From positions 243,120 to 307,119 of the forward strand of contig NZ_JABBXH010000002.1 in assembly GCF_012932965.1 (NCBI RefSeq): a stretch of 64,000 bases of DNA, given 5' to 3'. The notes beneath the pieces were generated by a model. It had not been told where the DNA came from. It was given only the letters and a program-made list of their open reading frames with translations, and ran no database searches. Each line of letters begins with the position of its first letter. The first letter of the stretch is position 1. A program made the position numbers and the translations under genes. The stretch comes from Thalassotalea algicola (GTDB lineage Bacteria; Pseudomonadota; Gammaproteobacteria; Enterobacterales; Alteromonadaceae). This document shows positions 42,845-52,461 of the stretch, piece by piece.

Positions 42845-42861
42845 TTGGAACGATAATTGTA
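42845..42861 (+). promoter_or_regulatory. Sigma-54 promoter match
   Basis: TTGGAACGATAATTGTA matches the -24/-12 consensus TGGCACG-N4-TTGCW with correct spacing and two mismatches (C to A in the -24 element, C to T in the -12 element). It precedes the efflux operon by 36 bases. Confidence 0.7.
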
Positions 42862-42896
42862 AGTACTAGGCCAATGTTAACTTTAGTTTGTTGTTT

Positions 42897-44201
42897 ATGA
42901 ATAGTTCACTTAAAGCAGTATCCGATTCTCAAAAAGCTGTGACTGGTGCAGGGATGGATCGAAAAGTAGAAAAGCCTAATGTTAAATGGCCGAAGCTATT
43001 AGCGATTTTAGTGGTTGTACTGCTGATAATTGCTATGGCCTATCAGTTCATTAGCTCGCCATCAGGTAAAGCTTTGTCGATTAACAGTGATCGCATTGTG
43101 ATTTCACACGTCACCAAAGGCACATTTGAAGACTTTATTCCGATAAGAGGTCGAGTTGCACCTGCTAAAACAGTGTTTCTAGATGCCGTTGAAGGTGGCC
43201 GCGTCGAACGTATCTTGGTTGAAGATGGTGTTGAATTAAAAGCGGGTGACTTAATTGTCGAACTTTCAAATGCGTCATTGCAGCTAAGTGTGTTAGGTAA
43301 TGAGGCGCGAGTAGCTGAACAGCTAAACAATATGCGCTCTATTGAATTAAGCCTAGAGCAAAATCGCTTACGCCATAAAAGCAACATTATCGATATTGAA
43401 TATCAAATTAAGCTCTTAACTCGTCAACTGTCACGAGAGCAGGAGTTGTTAACAACTGGCGCGATTACGCAATCCAAATTTGATGACACCCAAGACACGT
43501 TGGATTGGTATAAAAGCCAACTAGCGGTAACGTTAGAAAGCCAAGCGTCAGACACCAGAATGCAAGAGGCTCAACTGGCTTTTCTTAAAGAAACTAGTGA
43601 ACGCTTAGAGAGTAATTTGGCGATATCTCGTCAAAATTTGGACAATATGAATGTTCGTGCCCCTGTCGATGGCAAGTTGTCCGGCTTTAATGTTGAAGTG
43701 GGTCAAAGCATTGGTAGAGGTGAGCGATTAGGTCAAATCGACACACCAAACGACTTCAAATTAACCGCGTTTATTGATGAATTTTATTTAGGGCGAGTTG
43801 ATATTGGTCAGTCTGCCACTTATGACCAATATCCGTTAACAATCAGCAAAATTTATCCGCAAGTGCAAAACGGACAATTTGAAGTTGATTTCAAATTTGT
43901 TGGAGAACAGCCCAAAGGCATCCGTAGAGGCCAAACCGTACAAACCAAGCTGACGCTAGGCGATGCTTCTAAAGCATTGCTTATCCCAAATGGTGCCTTT
44001 TACCAAGATACTGGAGGCAATTGGATTTTCGTTGTTACCGAAGATAGCAGTGAAGCGGTAAGGCGTCCTATTCGACTAGGTAGAAGAAATAATCAATTCA
44101 TTGAAGTGCTTGATGGCTTAGAGGTTGGCGAAAGAGTAGTGACCAGCCCATATACGAGTTATCAAGATATGCAGCGCTTAAAACTTACAGTACAGAATTA
44201 A
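42897..44201 (+). CDS. Periplasmic adaptor (HlyD/MacA-type) of an ABC efflux system, 434 aa
   Basis: A cytoplasmic start of about 30 residues is followed by one membrane anchor (LLAILVVVLLIIAMAYQF). The lipoyl-like half (AVEGGRVERILVEDGVELKAGD), a long coiled-coil hairpin (about residues 125-235, rich in Glu, Gln, Leu and Arg) and the second half VRAPVDGKLSGFNVEVGQSI follow. A beta-barrel and membrane-proximal domain end the chain (GDASKALLIPNGAFYQDTGG). ATG 42897 is used; two TTG codons just before it are in frame but no ribosome site is clear. It would link the inner-membrane pump to an outer-membrane TolC. Confidence 0.88.
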   Translation: MNSSLKAVSDSQKAVTGAGMDRKVEKPNVKWPKLLAILVVVLLIIAMAYQFISSPSGKALSINSDRIVISHVTKGTFEDFIPIRGRVAPAKTVFLDAVEGGRVERILVEDGVELKAGDLIVELSNASLQLSVLGNEARVAEQLNNMRSIELSLEQNRLRHKSNIIDIEYQIKLLTRQLSREQELLTTGAITQSKFDDTQDTLDWYKSQLAVTLESQASDTRMQEAQLAFLKETSERLESNLAISRQNLDNMNVRAPVDGKLSGFNVEVGQSIGRGERLGQIDTPNDFKLTAFIDEFYLGRVDIGQSATYDQYPLTISKIYPQVQNGQFEVDFKFVGEQPKGIRRGQTVQTKLTLGDASKALLIPNGAFYQDTGGNWIFVVTEDSSEAVRRPIRLGRRNNQFIEVLDGLEVGERVVTSPYTSYQDMQRLKLTVQN

Positions 44202-44214
44202 AAAAGGAAGAAAA

Positions 44215-44895
44215 ATGCTTAAATTACATAACTTAACTCGCGTTTATCAAACGGAAGACGTTGAAACATTAGCGCTTAATGAGGTAAATATTGAAATTGG
44301 TCAAGGTGAATTTGTTGCCATTATGGGGCCGTCAGGCTGTGGGAAATCAACACTGTTAAATACCATAGGTATGTTGGATTCACCTTCATCAGGGCAATAC
44401 TTGTTTCTAGATGAGGATATTTCTAATTACTCTGAAGCCAAGCTCTCAGAAATTCGTAAGCGTAATATAGGCTTTATTTTTCAAAACTTTAATTTAATCG
44501 ATGAATTAACTGTTGAAGAGAATATTGAACTGGCATTGCTATACCACAACATCCCGTCTGCTGAGCGAAAATCACGAGTCGCTAAAGTTATGGATAGAGT
44601 TGGAATTGCTCATCGAGCTAAACATATGCCTAGCCAATTATCTGGTGGGCAACAACAGCGTGTTGCGGTTGCGCGTGCTGTCGTAGGCGATCAAAAAATG
44701 ATCCTAGCTGATGAGCCTACGGGTAACCTAGACAGTGCCCATGGTCAAGAAGTAATGGAAATGCTTCAGTCACTTAATGACGAAGGTACAACAATCATTA
44801 TGGTAACTCATAGTCCTGCTCACGCTGATTATGCCAAACGTGTTATTAATTTATTTGATGGCTCAGTAGTTACTGAAAACATTCGAGCAGCCTAA
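44215..44895 (+). CDS. ABC transporter ATP-binding protein (MacB/LolD type), 226 aa
   Basis: Walker A GPSGCGKSTLL near residue 40, Q-loop FIFQNFNLID, ABC signature LSGGQQQRVAVARAV near 140, Walker B MILADEPTGNLD, and the H-loop MVTHSP. This group drives mechanotransmission-type pumps with FtsX permeases rather than import. It sits 13 bases after the adaptor and 14 before the permease, with GGAAG before its ATG. Confidence 0.93.
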   Translation: MLKLHNLTRVYQTEDVETLALNEVNIEIGQGEFVAIMGPSGCGKSTLLNTIGMLDSPSSGQYLFLDEDISNYSEAKLSEIRKRNIGFIFQNFNLIDELTVEENIELALLYHNIPSAERKSRVAKVMDRVGIAHRAKHMPSQLSGGQQQRVAVARAVVGDQKMILADEPTGNLDSAHGQEVMEMLQSLNDEGTTIIMVTHSPAHADYAKRVINLFDGSVVTENIRAA

Positions 44896-44909
44896 CGAAG
44901 GGGTAAATT

Positions 44910-47417
44910 ATGTTTAAAAATTACTTAATTACCGCTTGGCGGAATATCATTAAAAACGGCATATTCTCAGCAATTAATATCTTTGGTTTATCAGTAGGTT
45001 TGATGAGCTGCTTATTAATAATGTTGTTTGTTCGAGCAGAATCAGGATATGACAAGTGGTTGACTGATTATGAGCGTGTAGCACGCATTCATACTGCGTT
45101 TACCATGCCAAATCAACCGCCATTTTTAACGGTAAGATCGGCGGGCCGAATGATGGAAGCCATCCGAGATTATGCGCAAAATGAAGTTGAAACCGGCGTG
45201 CGTCTTATCCAGTGGAACTTAACGGTACGCAAGGGAGAAGATGCTTTTGATGAAGCAATGACCATGGCAGATGGTAGTTTTTTTGATGTTTTTGATTTGC
45301 CGTTTGCTCATGGTGATAAGGAAACTTCTTATAGCCAACCTTTGAACTTAGTCGTAACAGAAGAGCTGGCACTTAAATACTTTGGTCGCACAAATGTAAT
45401 TGGTGAAACATTAACTGTGTGTTGCGTAGGCCCTGAACCTGCAGAAGTTGCCATCACCGGTGTGCTAAAAGACTTGCCTGACGAAACTCATTTAAACATT
45501 AATATGCTGTTTTATTTGCAACCAGCATTATTTCAGCCTGGTAACGGTGTATTAGATACGTGGACCAGCGTCAATGTATATACCTATTTCAAGTTAAATC
45601 AAGGGATAGAGTTGGCGCAATTTCAAGAGCGCATGGAATACTGGCTTAACAATGAAAGTCCTCTGATTGAAATGAGTAAGCAATTTCTAGGTGACAAAGC
45701 TGATGGCAAGCAAGTAACTGACTTTGTCAGCTTAAATGCAATGAAGCTAGGTGACCTTCATCTTCATGCCAAAAAAGATGCTGGCAACATGGGGGATTTA
45801 ACGCCAATGGGGGATGCTGAGATGATTCAAACATTTACCGTTGTTGCAATGTTGGTGCTTATTATTGCCTGCATAAATTTTATGAACTTATCTACAGCTA
45901 AAGCGAGTAAACGTGCTAAGGAAGTAGCAATGCGTAAGGTGTTAGGCGCTTCACGTGGTCAAGTCGCTATTCAATTTTTAAGTGAAGCAATTACCTTAGT
46001 GTTTATTGCACTATTATTTGCCGTAGCCGCTGCTGAATTAGTGCTACCGTTTTATAATGAAGTGATAGGTAAAGACTTGCAACTGCAATTATTTGACGAT
46101 CCAAGTTTGCTACTGTTACTTATTATGATTGCAACCGTTGTCGGCATAGGCGCGGGAATCTATCCAGCAATGTATTTATCACGTTTTTTACCTGGTCATA
46201 TTCTTAAAGCAAGCAAGAGCAGTGAATCAGGCAGTACCGCGAAAATGAGAAGCGCCTTGGTTATTTTCCAGTTTGCTGCGTCTATTATTTTGGTTGTTGC
46301 AACCATAGTAGTTTATGCTCAAACGATCTACTCAACTTCTGCTGATGTCGGCTTTAAAAGTGATAATAAACTAGTACTTAATATTCGAAGTACTGGTGAT
46401 AATTTACAAAGTTTAAAGCAGGAATTATTAAACCTTCCAGAAGTAAAATCAGTGACGTTTTCGTCAGAAGCGCCTACTCAAGATAATGAAAATAACAATC
46501 AATTTACTTTGCTAGAAACTGACGAAAGCGGCAATAAAGTAGAGCCAGTGTTCTTTAATTACCACAATATGGATTATGGCTTTTTTGAGGCTTATCAAGT
46601 AGCGCCGCTTGCTGGTCGTTTGTTTAGTGAAGATTATGGTACAGACCAAATGACGCCTCTTGCAGAAGACTCAACCGAAATAGGGCAGGCAAGTGTAGTA
46701 TTGAATGAAACAGCAATTAAGAAATTAGGTTTTACTGAACCAAAAAATGCCATAGGGAAAACGTTGGCCTTAGGTAGACATCATTTAACAATCATAGGTG
46801 TTATCCCTGATATTCACTTTAGATCAATTAAATTTGGTATTCGAGCTAGTGCTTATATGCTTAACCCAAGTCGTTTTCGTGTGGCAAATATAGAGTTCAC
46901 TTCAAACAATCTGGCCAACTTAATGAGTAGTATTGAACAAGTGTGGAAACAGAACGTGCCGTTGCAGCCAATTAGTTTGCAGTTCTTATCGGAAATGATG
47001 GCAGCACAATATCAAGATGAACGGACTACTGCACAGTTATTTCTGTCTTTTTCATTATTAGCAATTTTAGTGGCATGCTTAGGACTTTATGGTTTATCGG
47101 CATTTACTGTTGAACGTAGAACTAAGGAAATAGGTATACGAAAAGTCATGGGTGCGAATGTAAGAGATATTGTTAGATTGCTAATGTGGCAATTTTCAAA
47201 ACCAGTGATGCTGGCTAATATTCTCGCTTGGCCAATTGCTATCTATGCAATGGCGTCTTGGTTAGAAGCCTTTCCATATCGCATTGATAGCTGGTGGTTT
47301 ATACCAATTTGCTTAGGCGTAGGGCAGCTGTCATTAATTATTGCTTGGGTAACTGTTGGTGGTAATGCGGCAAGAGTTGCACGTAAAAACCCAGTTCATT
47401 CATTACGGTATGAATAA
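44910..47417 (+). CDS. ABC transporter permease with two FtsX domains, 835 aa
   Basis: A duplicated permease: helix near residues 20-42 then a large periplasmic MacB_PCD-like domain, three helices near 300-425 with the FtsX motif KRAKEVAMRKVLGASRGQVA, a second helix-periplasmic block from about 450, and three final helices with ERRTKEIGIRKVMGANVRDI. The duplication lets one chain make a full permease half-pair, as in the orphan permeases described in acidobacteria. With the adaptor and ATPase it should form a tripartite efflux pump for peptides, antibiotics or lipids; substrate unknown. Confidence 0.9.
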   Translation: MFKNYLITAWRNIIKNGIFSAINIFGLSVGLMSCLLIMLFVRAESGYDKWLTDYERVARIHTAFTMPNQPPFLTVRSAGRMMEAIRDYAQNEVETGVRLIQWNLTVRKGEDAFDEAMTMADGSFFDVFDLPFAHGDKETSYSQPLNLVVTEELALKYFGRTNVIGETLTVCCVGPEPAEVAITGVLKDLPDETHLNINMLFYLQPALFQPGNGVLDTWTSVNVYTYFKLNQGIELAQFQERMEYWLNNESPLIEMSKQFLGDKADGKQVTDFVSLNAMKLGDLHLHAKKDAGNMGDLTPMGDAEMIQTFTVVAMLVLIIACINFMNLSTAKASKRAKEVAMRKVLGASRGQVAIQFLSEAITLVFIALLFAVAAAELVLPFYNEVIGKDLQLQLFDDPSLLLLLIMIATVVGIGAGIYPAMYLSRFLPGHILKASKSSESGSTAKMRSALVIFQFAASIILVVATIVVYAQTIYSTSADVGFKSDNKLVLNIRSTGDNLQSLKQELLNLPEVKSVTFSSEAPTQDNENNNQFTLLETDESGNKVEPVFFNYHNMDYGFFEAYQVAPLAGRLFSEDYGTDQMTPLAEDSTEIGQASVVLNETAIKKLGFTEPKNAIGKTLALGRHHLTIIGVIPDIHFRSIKFGIRASAYMLNPSRFRVANIEFTSNNLANLMSSIEQVWKQNVPLQPISLQFLSEMMAAQYQDERTTAQLFLSFSLLAILVACLGLYGLSAFTVERRTKEIGIRKVMGANVRDIVRLLMWQFSKPVMLANILAWPIAIYAMASWLEAFPYRIDSWWFIPICLGVGQLSLIIAWVTVGGNAARVARKNPVHSLRYE

Positions 47418-47433
47418 CTAAGCGTTTGATAAT

Positions 47434-47471
47434 AAAAAACCGCAGACTTGTATAAGTATGCGGTTTTTTTT
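47434..47471. terminator. Bidirectional Rho-independent terminator
   Basis: AAAAAACCGCA pairs with TGCGGTTTTTT, with further pairing ACTT / AAGT inside. It separates the permease gene and metK, which converge. Confidence 0.92.
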
Positions 47472-47491
47472 AATTTGAGAAAGTGACGCGC

Positions 47492-48679
47492 TTATAAACC
47501 AGCAGCTGCTTTTAATTCTTCAGCTTTGTCCGTTTTTTCCCAACTAAACGCTGTAAATGTTTCGCCGTTTACTGTTTTTTCATATGGCTCACGACCAAAG
47601 TGTCCGTAGGCTGCAGTTTCTTGGTACATAGGGTGTAACAAGTCTAACATTTTAGTGATGCCGTATGGGCGAAGGTCAAAGTGTTCACGCACTAATTCAA
47701 CTAATTTTGCTTCAGATATTTTACCAGTACCGAATGTTTCGACGGTAATCGACGTAGGCTCTGCAACACCAATAGCGTAAGATACTTGAATCTCACAACG
47801 ATCGGCAAGACCTGCCGCTACAATGTTCTTTGCTACGTAACGACCTGCATATGCCGCACTGCGATCTACTTTTGATGGATCTTTACCTGAGAATGCGCCG
47901 CCACCATGACGTGCCATACCGCCGTAAGTATCTACAATAATCTTACGACCCGTTAAACCACAATCACCGACAGGGCCACCAATTACAAAGCTACCTGTTG
48001 GGTTAATAAAGTATTTTGTTTTCTCAGTTAGTAATTCAGCAGGTAGTACATGCTTAATAATGTTTTCCATTACCGCATCGTGCAACATTTCTTGTGAGAT
48101 ATCTGGATTGTGCTGTGTAGAAAGTACCACCGCATCAATAGCCACAGGCTTGTTATCTTCGTAAACAAAAGTAACTTGAGATTTGGCATCTGGACGTAAC
48201 CAAGGAAGCACGCCTGATTTACGCACTTCAGCCTGACGCTCAACAAGTAAGTGTGAATAATATAATGGAGCAGGCATTAATGTTTCTGTTTCATTAGTCG
48301 CATAACCAAACATTAGTCCTTGGTCACCTGCGCCTTGTTCTTCTGGCTTTGCACGGTCAACACCTTGTGCAATTTCTGAAGACTGCTGGCCAATTAAATT
48401 CATAATGCCACAGGTTTCACCGTCAAAGCCTACATCTGAAGAGGTATAGCCAATGTCACAAATTACTTTACGAGTAAGACTTTCTAAATCAACCCAAGCA
48501 TTTGTCGATATTTCACCAGAAATGATGGCAACACCTGTTTTTACCATAGTTTCACACGCAACGCGGGCATGTTTATCTTTAGCGATAATAGCGTCTAAAA
48601 CAGCATCAGATATTTGATCGGCAATCTTATCTGGATGACCTTCTGATACAGATTCAGATGTAAATAAGTGAGTAGACAT
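47492..48679 (-). CDS. metK: S-adenosylmethionine synthetase, 395 aa
   Basis: Makes SAM from methionine and ATP. Signature blocks: [20 protein letters not shown] at the N terminus (in part), [12 protein letters not shown] near residue 118, and [18 protein letters not shown] near 260. Full length (E. coli has 384). TGAGG precedes the ATG on the minus strand, and three tandem met boxes lie 87-110 bases upstream, so repression by MetJ with SAM is expected. Confidence 0.97.
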   Translation of the reverse strand: MSTHLFTSESVSEGHPDKIADQISDAVLDAIIAKDKHARVACETMVKTGVAIISGEISTNAWVDLESLTRKVICDIGYTSSDVGFDGETCGIMNLIGQQSSEIAQGVDRAKPEEQGAGDQGLMFGYATNETETLMPAPLYYSHLLVERQAEVRKSGVLPWLRPDAKSQVTFVYEDNKPVAIDAVVLSTQHNPDISQEMLHDAVMENIIKHVLPAELLTEKTKYFINPTGSFVIGGPVGDCGLTGRKIIVDTYGGMARHGGGAFSGKDPSKVDRSAAYAGRYVAKNIVAAGLADRCEIQVSYAIGVAEPTSITVETFGTGKISEAKLVELVREHFDLRPYGITKMLDLLHPMYQETAAYGHFGREPYEKTVNGETFTAFSWEKTDKAEELKAAAGL

Positions 48680-48765
48680 AAAACCTCAACTAACAAGAAA
48701 AGTAATATCGCGAATGTAGTTCACGATTAATTTTTGGCAATTCTATAGCAATTTTATTTCGAAAG

Positions 48766-48789
48766 AAAGACTTTTACGTCTGGACGTCT
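48766..48789 (-). promoter_or_regulatory. Three tandem met boxes upstream of metK
   Basis: Read on the minus strand the 24 bases are AGACGTCC, AGACGTAA and AAGTCTTT, three contiguous 8-mers close to the MetJ consensus AGACGTCT. The first two match at six or more positions, the third is weaker. MetJ repressor dimers bind such tandem boxes cooperatively in enteric bacteria. Confidence 0.75.
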
Positions 48790-48804
48790 AAATGGCTTTG
48801 TTTA

Positions 48805-49593
48805 TTATGTGAAGTTAAACGTGCTAGGCCAAAAATGTGAAATAATTTCTTGCTGTAACAGTGTCAACTCTGTTGAAACAATTTGATGGCTTTTATTTGG
48901 ACGTTTACTGCTAAGAAGCTGCAACTCGCTCAGTCTGCGTTTTAGCTCCTTAGTGACAGGTTCTGCAGTTTCAATAATGTTAATTTTATCGCCTGAGATC
49001 TGTTTAATTTGCTGGCTTATCAATGGATAATGCGTACAGCCAAGCACAAGCGTGTCAATCTCTTTTTTAATAAGTGGCGTGATAAAGCTATCAAGCAACT
49101 CGTTGCAATGCTCACTATCATGCTTGCCTTGCTCTATCTGTTGAACTAAACCAGGGCAAGGCTGAATCAATACACTGGAGCGACCTTTATATTGCTCTAC
49201 CAGTGATAAGAACCGTTCATTAGTGGCAGTGGCACTAGTGACTAAGATACCAATACGCTTATTTTTGCTTTGTGAAGCAGCTGGTTTGATCGCAGGCTCT
49301 ACGCCAATTACTGGAATATCGACTCGTGCCCTTAGCTGAACTATCGCATTCACTGTCGCAGTATTACAGGCCACCACTATCGCTTTTACTCCTTGTTGAA
49401 TTAAATAGTCAGCTACGCAATTTACACGTTCGATGATTTGTTCAATAGATTTGTCACCATAAGGGGCATATTGGCTATCTGCAAAATATATGAGCTGTTC
49501 ATTAGGCAATAGCTTATCTATGCATCTGGCGATAGAAATACCACCAATGCCAGAATCAAAAATGCCGATAGGAGAGTTAGGGGTAATACTCAT
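48805..49593 (-). CDS. murI: Glutamate racemase, 262 aa
   Basis: Provides D-glutamate for peptidoglycan. The two catalytic Cys are in VACNTATVNA (near residue 76) and LGCTHYPLI (near 185). The N-terminal IGIFDSGIGGISIARCI and YFADSQYAPYG segments are typical. It is divergent from the MFS transporter gene and upstream of metK on the same strand, whose operator starts 16 bases after the murI stop. Confidence 0.95.
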   Translation of the reverse strand: MSITPNSPIGIFDSGIGGISIARCIDKLLPNEQLIYFADSQYAPYGDKSIEQIIERVNCVADYLIQQGVKAIVVACNTATVNAIVQLRARVDIPVIGVEPAIKPAASQSKNKRIGILVTSATATNERFLSLVEQYKGRSSVLIQPCPGLVQQIEQGKHDSEHCNELLDSFITPLIKKEIDTLVLGCTHYPLISQQIKQISGDKINIIETAEPVTKELKRRLSELQLLSSKRPNKSHQIVSTELTLLQQEIISHFWPSTFNFT

Positions 49594-49712
49594 TTAAAAA
49601 TTGTTACTGTTTTTTTAGATTATGTGAATAAAAGCATTGCCGTTATAGGGGCTTTTCTATTTAATGTAAAGCCCTGCCATAAGTTTACCTTAGATCGCTT
49701 GGATTTTATTAC

Positions 49713-50966
49713 ATGGATAGTCATATTTCATTTAGTACAGCGAAAAAATTTCCACGTTTGATGTGGATAATTTTATTTGGTGATTTTATCACCCGTGGCA
49801 GCTTCTATATGGTTTGGCCATTTCTCGCGGTAATTTTATATCAAAAGTTTGGACTTTCAGCGACAGAAGTTGGTTTGATTTTAACAGGTGCGGCTGGCAT
49901 ATCTGTATTCATCGGCTTTTTTGGCGGTGCGTTGTCTGACTTGCTTGGCCGAAAGAAAGTGATGTTTGCCAGCGGCATAGTCTATGTACTGTCCTTTGTT
50001 TTATTAGCGTATGTTGATTTTGTGCTTGGTTATATTTTAGTCATTACTTTATGTTCATTATCAAAAGCAATCTGGGATCCTCCCACACAGGCGCTTGTGT
50101 CAGACATTTTACCTGATGTTCAAGTGCGTGAATTAGCACTACAAACACGATATTTTGTTGTTAATGTCGGTTGTGCCATCGGACCTATTATTGGGGTTTA
50201 TTATGGTGTAACTGGCCAGCAATCCACCTTCTTATTAACTGCCGCTACTTTTGCTTTGTGGCTCGTTATGTTGGCATTTGGTATGAAATACCACGGAGGA
50301 ATTGAAGAGCATACGCAAAAGTCACCCCAAAAGTTGAGCGCAACATTACGCGTATTATTTCAAGATAAGCTGTTGCAATGCTTAATTGTTGCCAACATTA
50401 TTTGTTTGTTTGTCTATGCCCAAATGGACTCAACGTTAATCCAATATTTAACTCGTGCTGAAGTCCCTGAGTTGATGACATTAATATCCAGCATGATTTT
50501 GGCTAATGCGTTGGTCATAATTACTTGTCAGTTTGCATTATTAAAAATGATGGGGGGACTTACCCTAGCAAATCGCATACAAGTTGGCTTAGTGTTGCTT
50601 GCTATTTCACAACTTTGGATGGCATTTAACCCCGTTGCTGCCTTTTGGGGATGGATTGGGGCCGTGATTGTGATGAGTATTGCCGAGGCCATATTATTTC
50701 CTACGATGAATGTTCATATCGATAGAATTGCGCCAGCTCACTTGCGTGGAGCGTACTTTGGTGCCGCGTCTTTTTATTCTATTGGTTATGCATTTGCACC
50801 ATTAGGTGGTGGATTTATTCTCGACTGGCTTGGCGGTCCATGGGTGTTTGCACTTGGTTCAAGTTTAATATTATTAGTGATGTATCTTTACAGCATTTTG
50901 GAAACAATGCCGAGACCAGATTTTGAGACTTCTTTAGTAAACGAAGAGAAAGTGCAAGAAAATTAA
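49713..50966 (+). CDS. MFS transporter, 417 aa
   Basis: Twelve predicted helices with the MFS motif A GALSDLLGRKKVM between helices 2 and 3 and a helix 4 region around WDPPTQALVSDILP, typical of proton-driven drug:H+ antiporters of the DHA1/MdtH type. No substrate can be inferred. 6S RNA ends on the opposite strand right after its stop. Confidence 0.85.
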   Translation: MDSHISFSTAKKFPRLMWIILFGDFITRGSFYMVWPFLAVILYQKFGLSATEVGLILTGAAGISVFIGFFGGALSDLLGRKKVMFASGIVYVLSFVLLAYVDFVLGYILVITLCSLSKAIWDPPTQALVSDILPDVQVRELALQTRYFVVNVGCAIGPIIGVYYGVTGQQSTFLLTAATFALWLVMLAFGMKYHGGIEEHTQKSPQKLSATLRVLFQDKLLQCLIVANIICLFVYAQMDSTLIQYLTRAEVPELMTLISSMILANALVIITCQFALLKMMGGLTLANRIQVGLVLLAISQLWMAFNPVAAFWGWIGAVIVMSIAEAILFPTMNVHIDRIAPAHLRGAYFGAASFYSIGYAFAPLGGGFILDWLGGPWVFALGSSLILLVMYLYSILETMPRPDFETSLVNEEKVQEN

Positions 50967-50967
50967 A

Positions 50968-51153
50968 CCTGCTTCCAGAATGCCGTTGTCAACATTAGTC
51001 CTGAACACCGGGTGTTCAGGGCGGAGATTGCACAGAAACCGTAGGCTTCCCGATACGAGCCGGGCTTGCTCAATAGTTAATGATAAATCCCCTTAGGTAA
51101 AACTTATCGGCTCAGGGACATAGTTAACACACGAACATCCCAGAAGACAGGGA
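50968..51153 (-). ncRNA. ssrS: 6S RNA
   Basis: On the minus strand the 186 bases carry GTCCCTGAGCCGATA, identical to a stretch of E. coli 6S RNA as I remember it, and GAAGCCT followed by a large internal bubble. The 5' end CCTGTCTTCTGG pairs with the 3' end CCAGAAGCAGG-like strand, forming the closing stem. A CCTGAACACC / GGTGTTCAGG hairpin is also present. Length is close to the 184 of E. coli. TATAAT at 51162-51157 is a perfect -10 for a start near 51151. 6S RNA binds sigma-70 holoenzyme in stationary phase. Confidence 0.93.
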
Positions 51154-51156
51154 GTA

Positions 51157-51162
51157 ATTATA
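51157..51162 (-). promoter_or_regulatory. -10 element of the 6S RNA promoter
   Basis: TATAAT on the minus strand, about seven bases before the predicted 5' end. A -35 element is not clear. Confidence 0.7.
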
Positions 51163-51249
51163 GCAAACTCAATTGAAGAATTAAGTAATTTTATCGGGGA
51201 AACTTGCTGTTTGACCAGTAATTAAGCTAACTGTATAAATTTCGGTTAA

Positions 51250-52455
51250 TTATTGTTGGCACGGCCGGTAGTCAGGGTTTAATGATTTGATCTTCGCTTC
51301 TTCGATTAGTGCATTAACGGCTGCTTGCTCACCAAATAGTTTGCCGTGTTCTATCCATGTGGTCATTAACTCGTCATCCCAAACAATTAATGACTGTGCA
51401 TTTTGCCAATCAAGGTTAAACATTGCTTTATAACGTTGTTCATCAACTTTAATTTGGTTTGCAAGTGCTGTTTGATCGTTTGATTTTTTATAACTTTCTC
51501 GGCTAATGCCAGCTCCCATTGCTTGAAGCAACATATCGTCGGCATGAATTTGCATCGAACTGCCAAGTTGCTGACATATACCAAATAATGTTGTATTACT
51601 TGTGGGGACCTTTCCGCAATAGTTAATTACACTACTTATATCTGCGCTGCTAACTAAGCTGCTACCTAGTGTGTACACCTGATTAAATGGTAAATCAATC
51701 ACGCCGTAAGCAGAATCAAAAAACAGCCCGATATATTCAAAGAAATAATTAGAAAATGAAGTTTTCTCTATCGCAATTTTCAAGTAGTGAGTAAATGCCT
51801 GCTGATTTTCTTGCGCTAACATAAGTGCCGCTAGCTGTAACCAAAGAACACCATTTTCCGGATCTGAATAGTCGATATTTTCTGCAAGGGTTTGATTACA
51901 TTCTGTATCGTGAGGTAATTGTTTGCACGTATTTAGCAACTGCAGCACTGCTAACTTATCATCTGGTCTTTGATGTAGGTATTCATCTAAGAAAATTCTT
52001 GTATGGTGTGGAGACGTTTCTGAAGATAATTTGTTAAAAAGATAAGCGGTTTTTTGTAGCTCAGTATTATCAGCGTTAAGTAACTCGTTGGCAAAAGTTT
52101 CAATCGCTATGGCTTTTGCCTCATTCTCTTGTTCGCTTTCTTCTTGGTAGGCACAAGCAAGTATATCACTAGTCGTTTTTTCAAGCTTGGACTCTTTTGA
52201 GCTATGGCGTTGTTCCGGGTTTTCTTCAGATGAGAAAGTTTCTGAAAAATTCCCGGCTACTTTATCTCCCTTTTCAGCATTATGTTCGTTTCCTTGCCTA
52301 GCTTGGCTCTTTTGATTAGAAGACGTTGAACCGATAGGTTCTGAAGGAAGTGTTATTTTATTTTCGGTACTGCTTTGGCGTATAGGTTGGAATAAAAATT
52401 CATAAGCTAAAGCTAATGCAATAAAAATTACAACAAGCCAGATCTTACTTTTCAT
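51250..52455 (-). CDS. Membrane-anchored helical-repeat protein, 401 aa
   Basis: One N-terminal helix (IWLVVIFIALALAYEFLF) anchors a protein with a long hydrophilic Ser/Glu/Lys-rich linker (about residues 28-95) and an all-helical C-terminal part resembling TPR or Sel1-like repeats (LQLAALMLAQENQQAFTHYL for example). Cysteines at CAYQEE, NTCKQ, CNQ and GICQQL suggest periplasmic disulfides. Family not recognised. It starts six bases after zapA on the same strand and lies where 6S RNA usually follows zapA directly. Confidence 0.65.
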   Translation of the reverse strand: MKSKIWLVVIFIALALAYEFLFQPIRQSSTENKITLPSEPIGSTSSNQKSQARQGNEHNAEKGDKVAGNFSETFSSEENPEQRHSSKESKLEKTTSDILACAYQEESEQENEAKAIAIETFANELLNADNTELQKTAYLFNKLSSETSPHHTRIFLDEYLHQRPDDKLAVLQLLNTCKQLPHDTECNQTLAENIDYSDPENGVLWLQLAALMLAQENQQAFTHYLKIAIEKTSFSNYFFEYIGLFFDSAYGVIDLPFNQVYTLGSSLVSSADISSVINYCGKVPTSNTTLFGICQQLGSSMQIHADDMLLQAMGAGISRESYKKSNDQTALANQIKVDEQRYKAMFNLDWQNAQSLIVWDDELMTTWIEHGKLFGEQAAVNALIEEAKIKSLNPDYRPCQQ

Positions 52456-52461
52456 TGTTGA

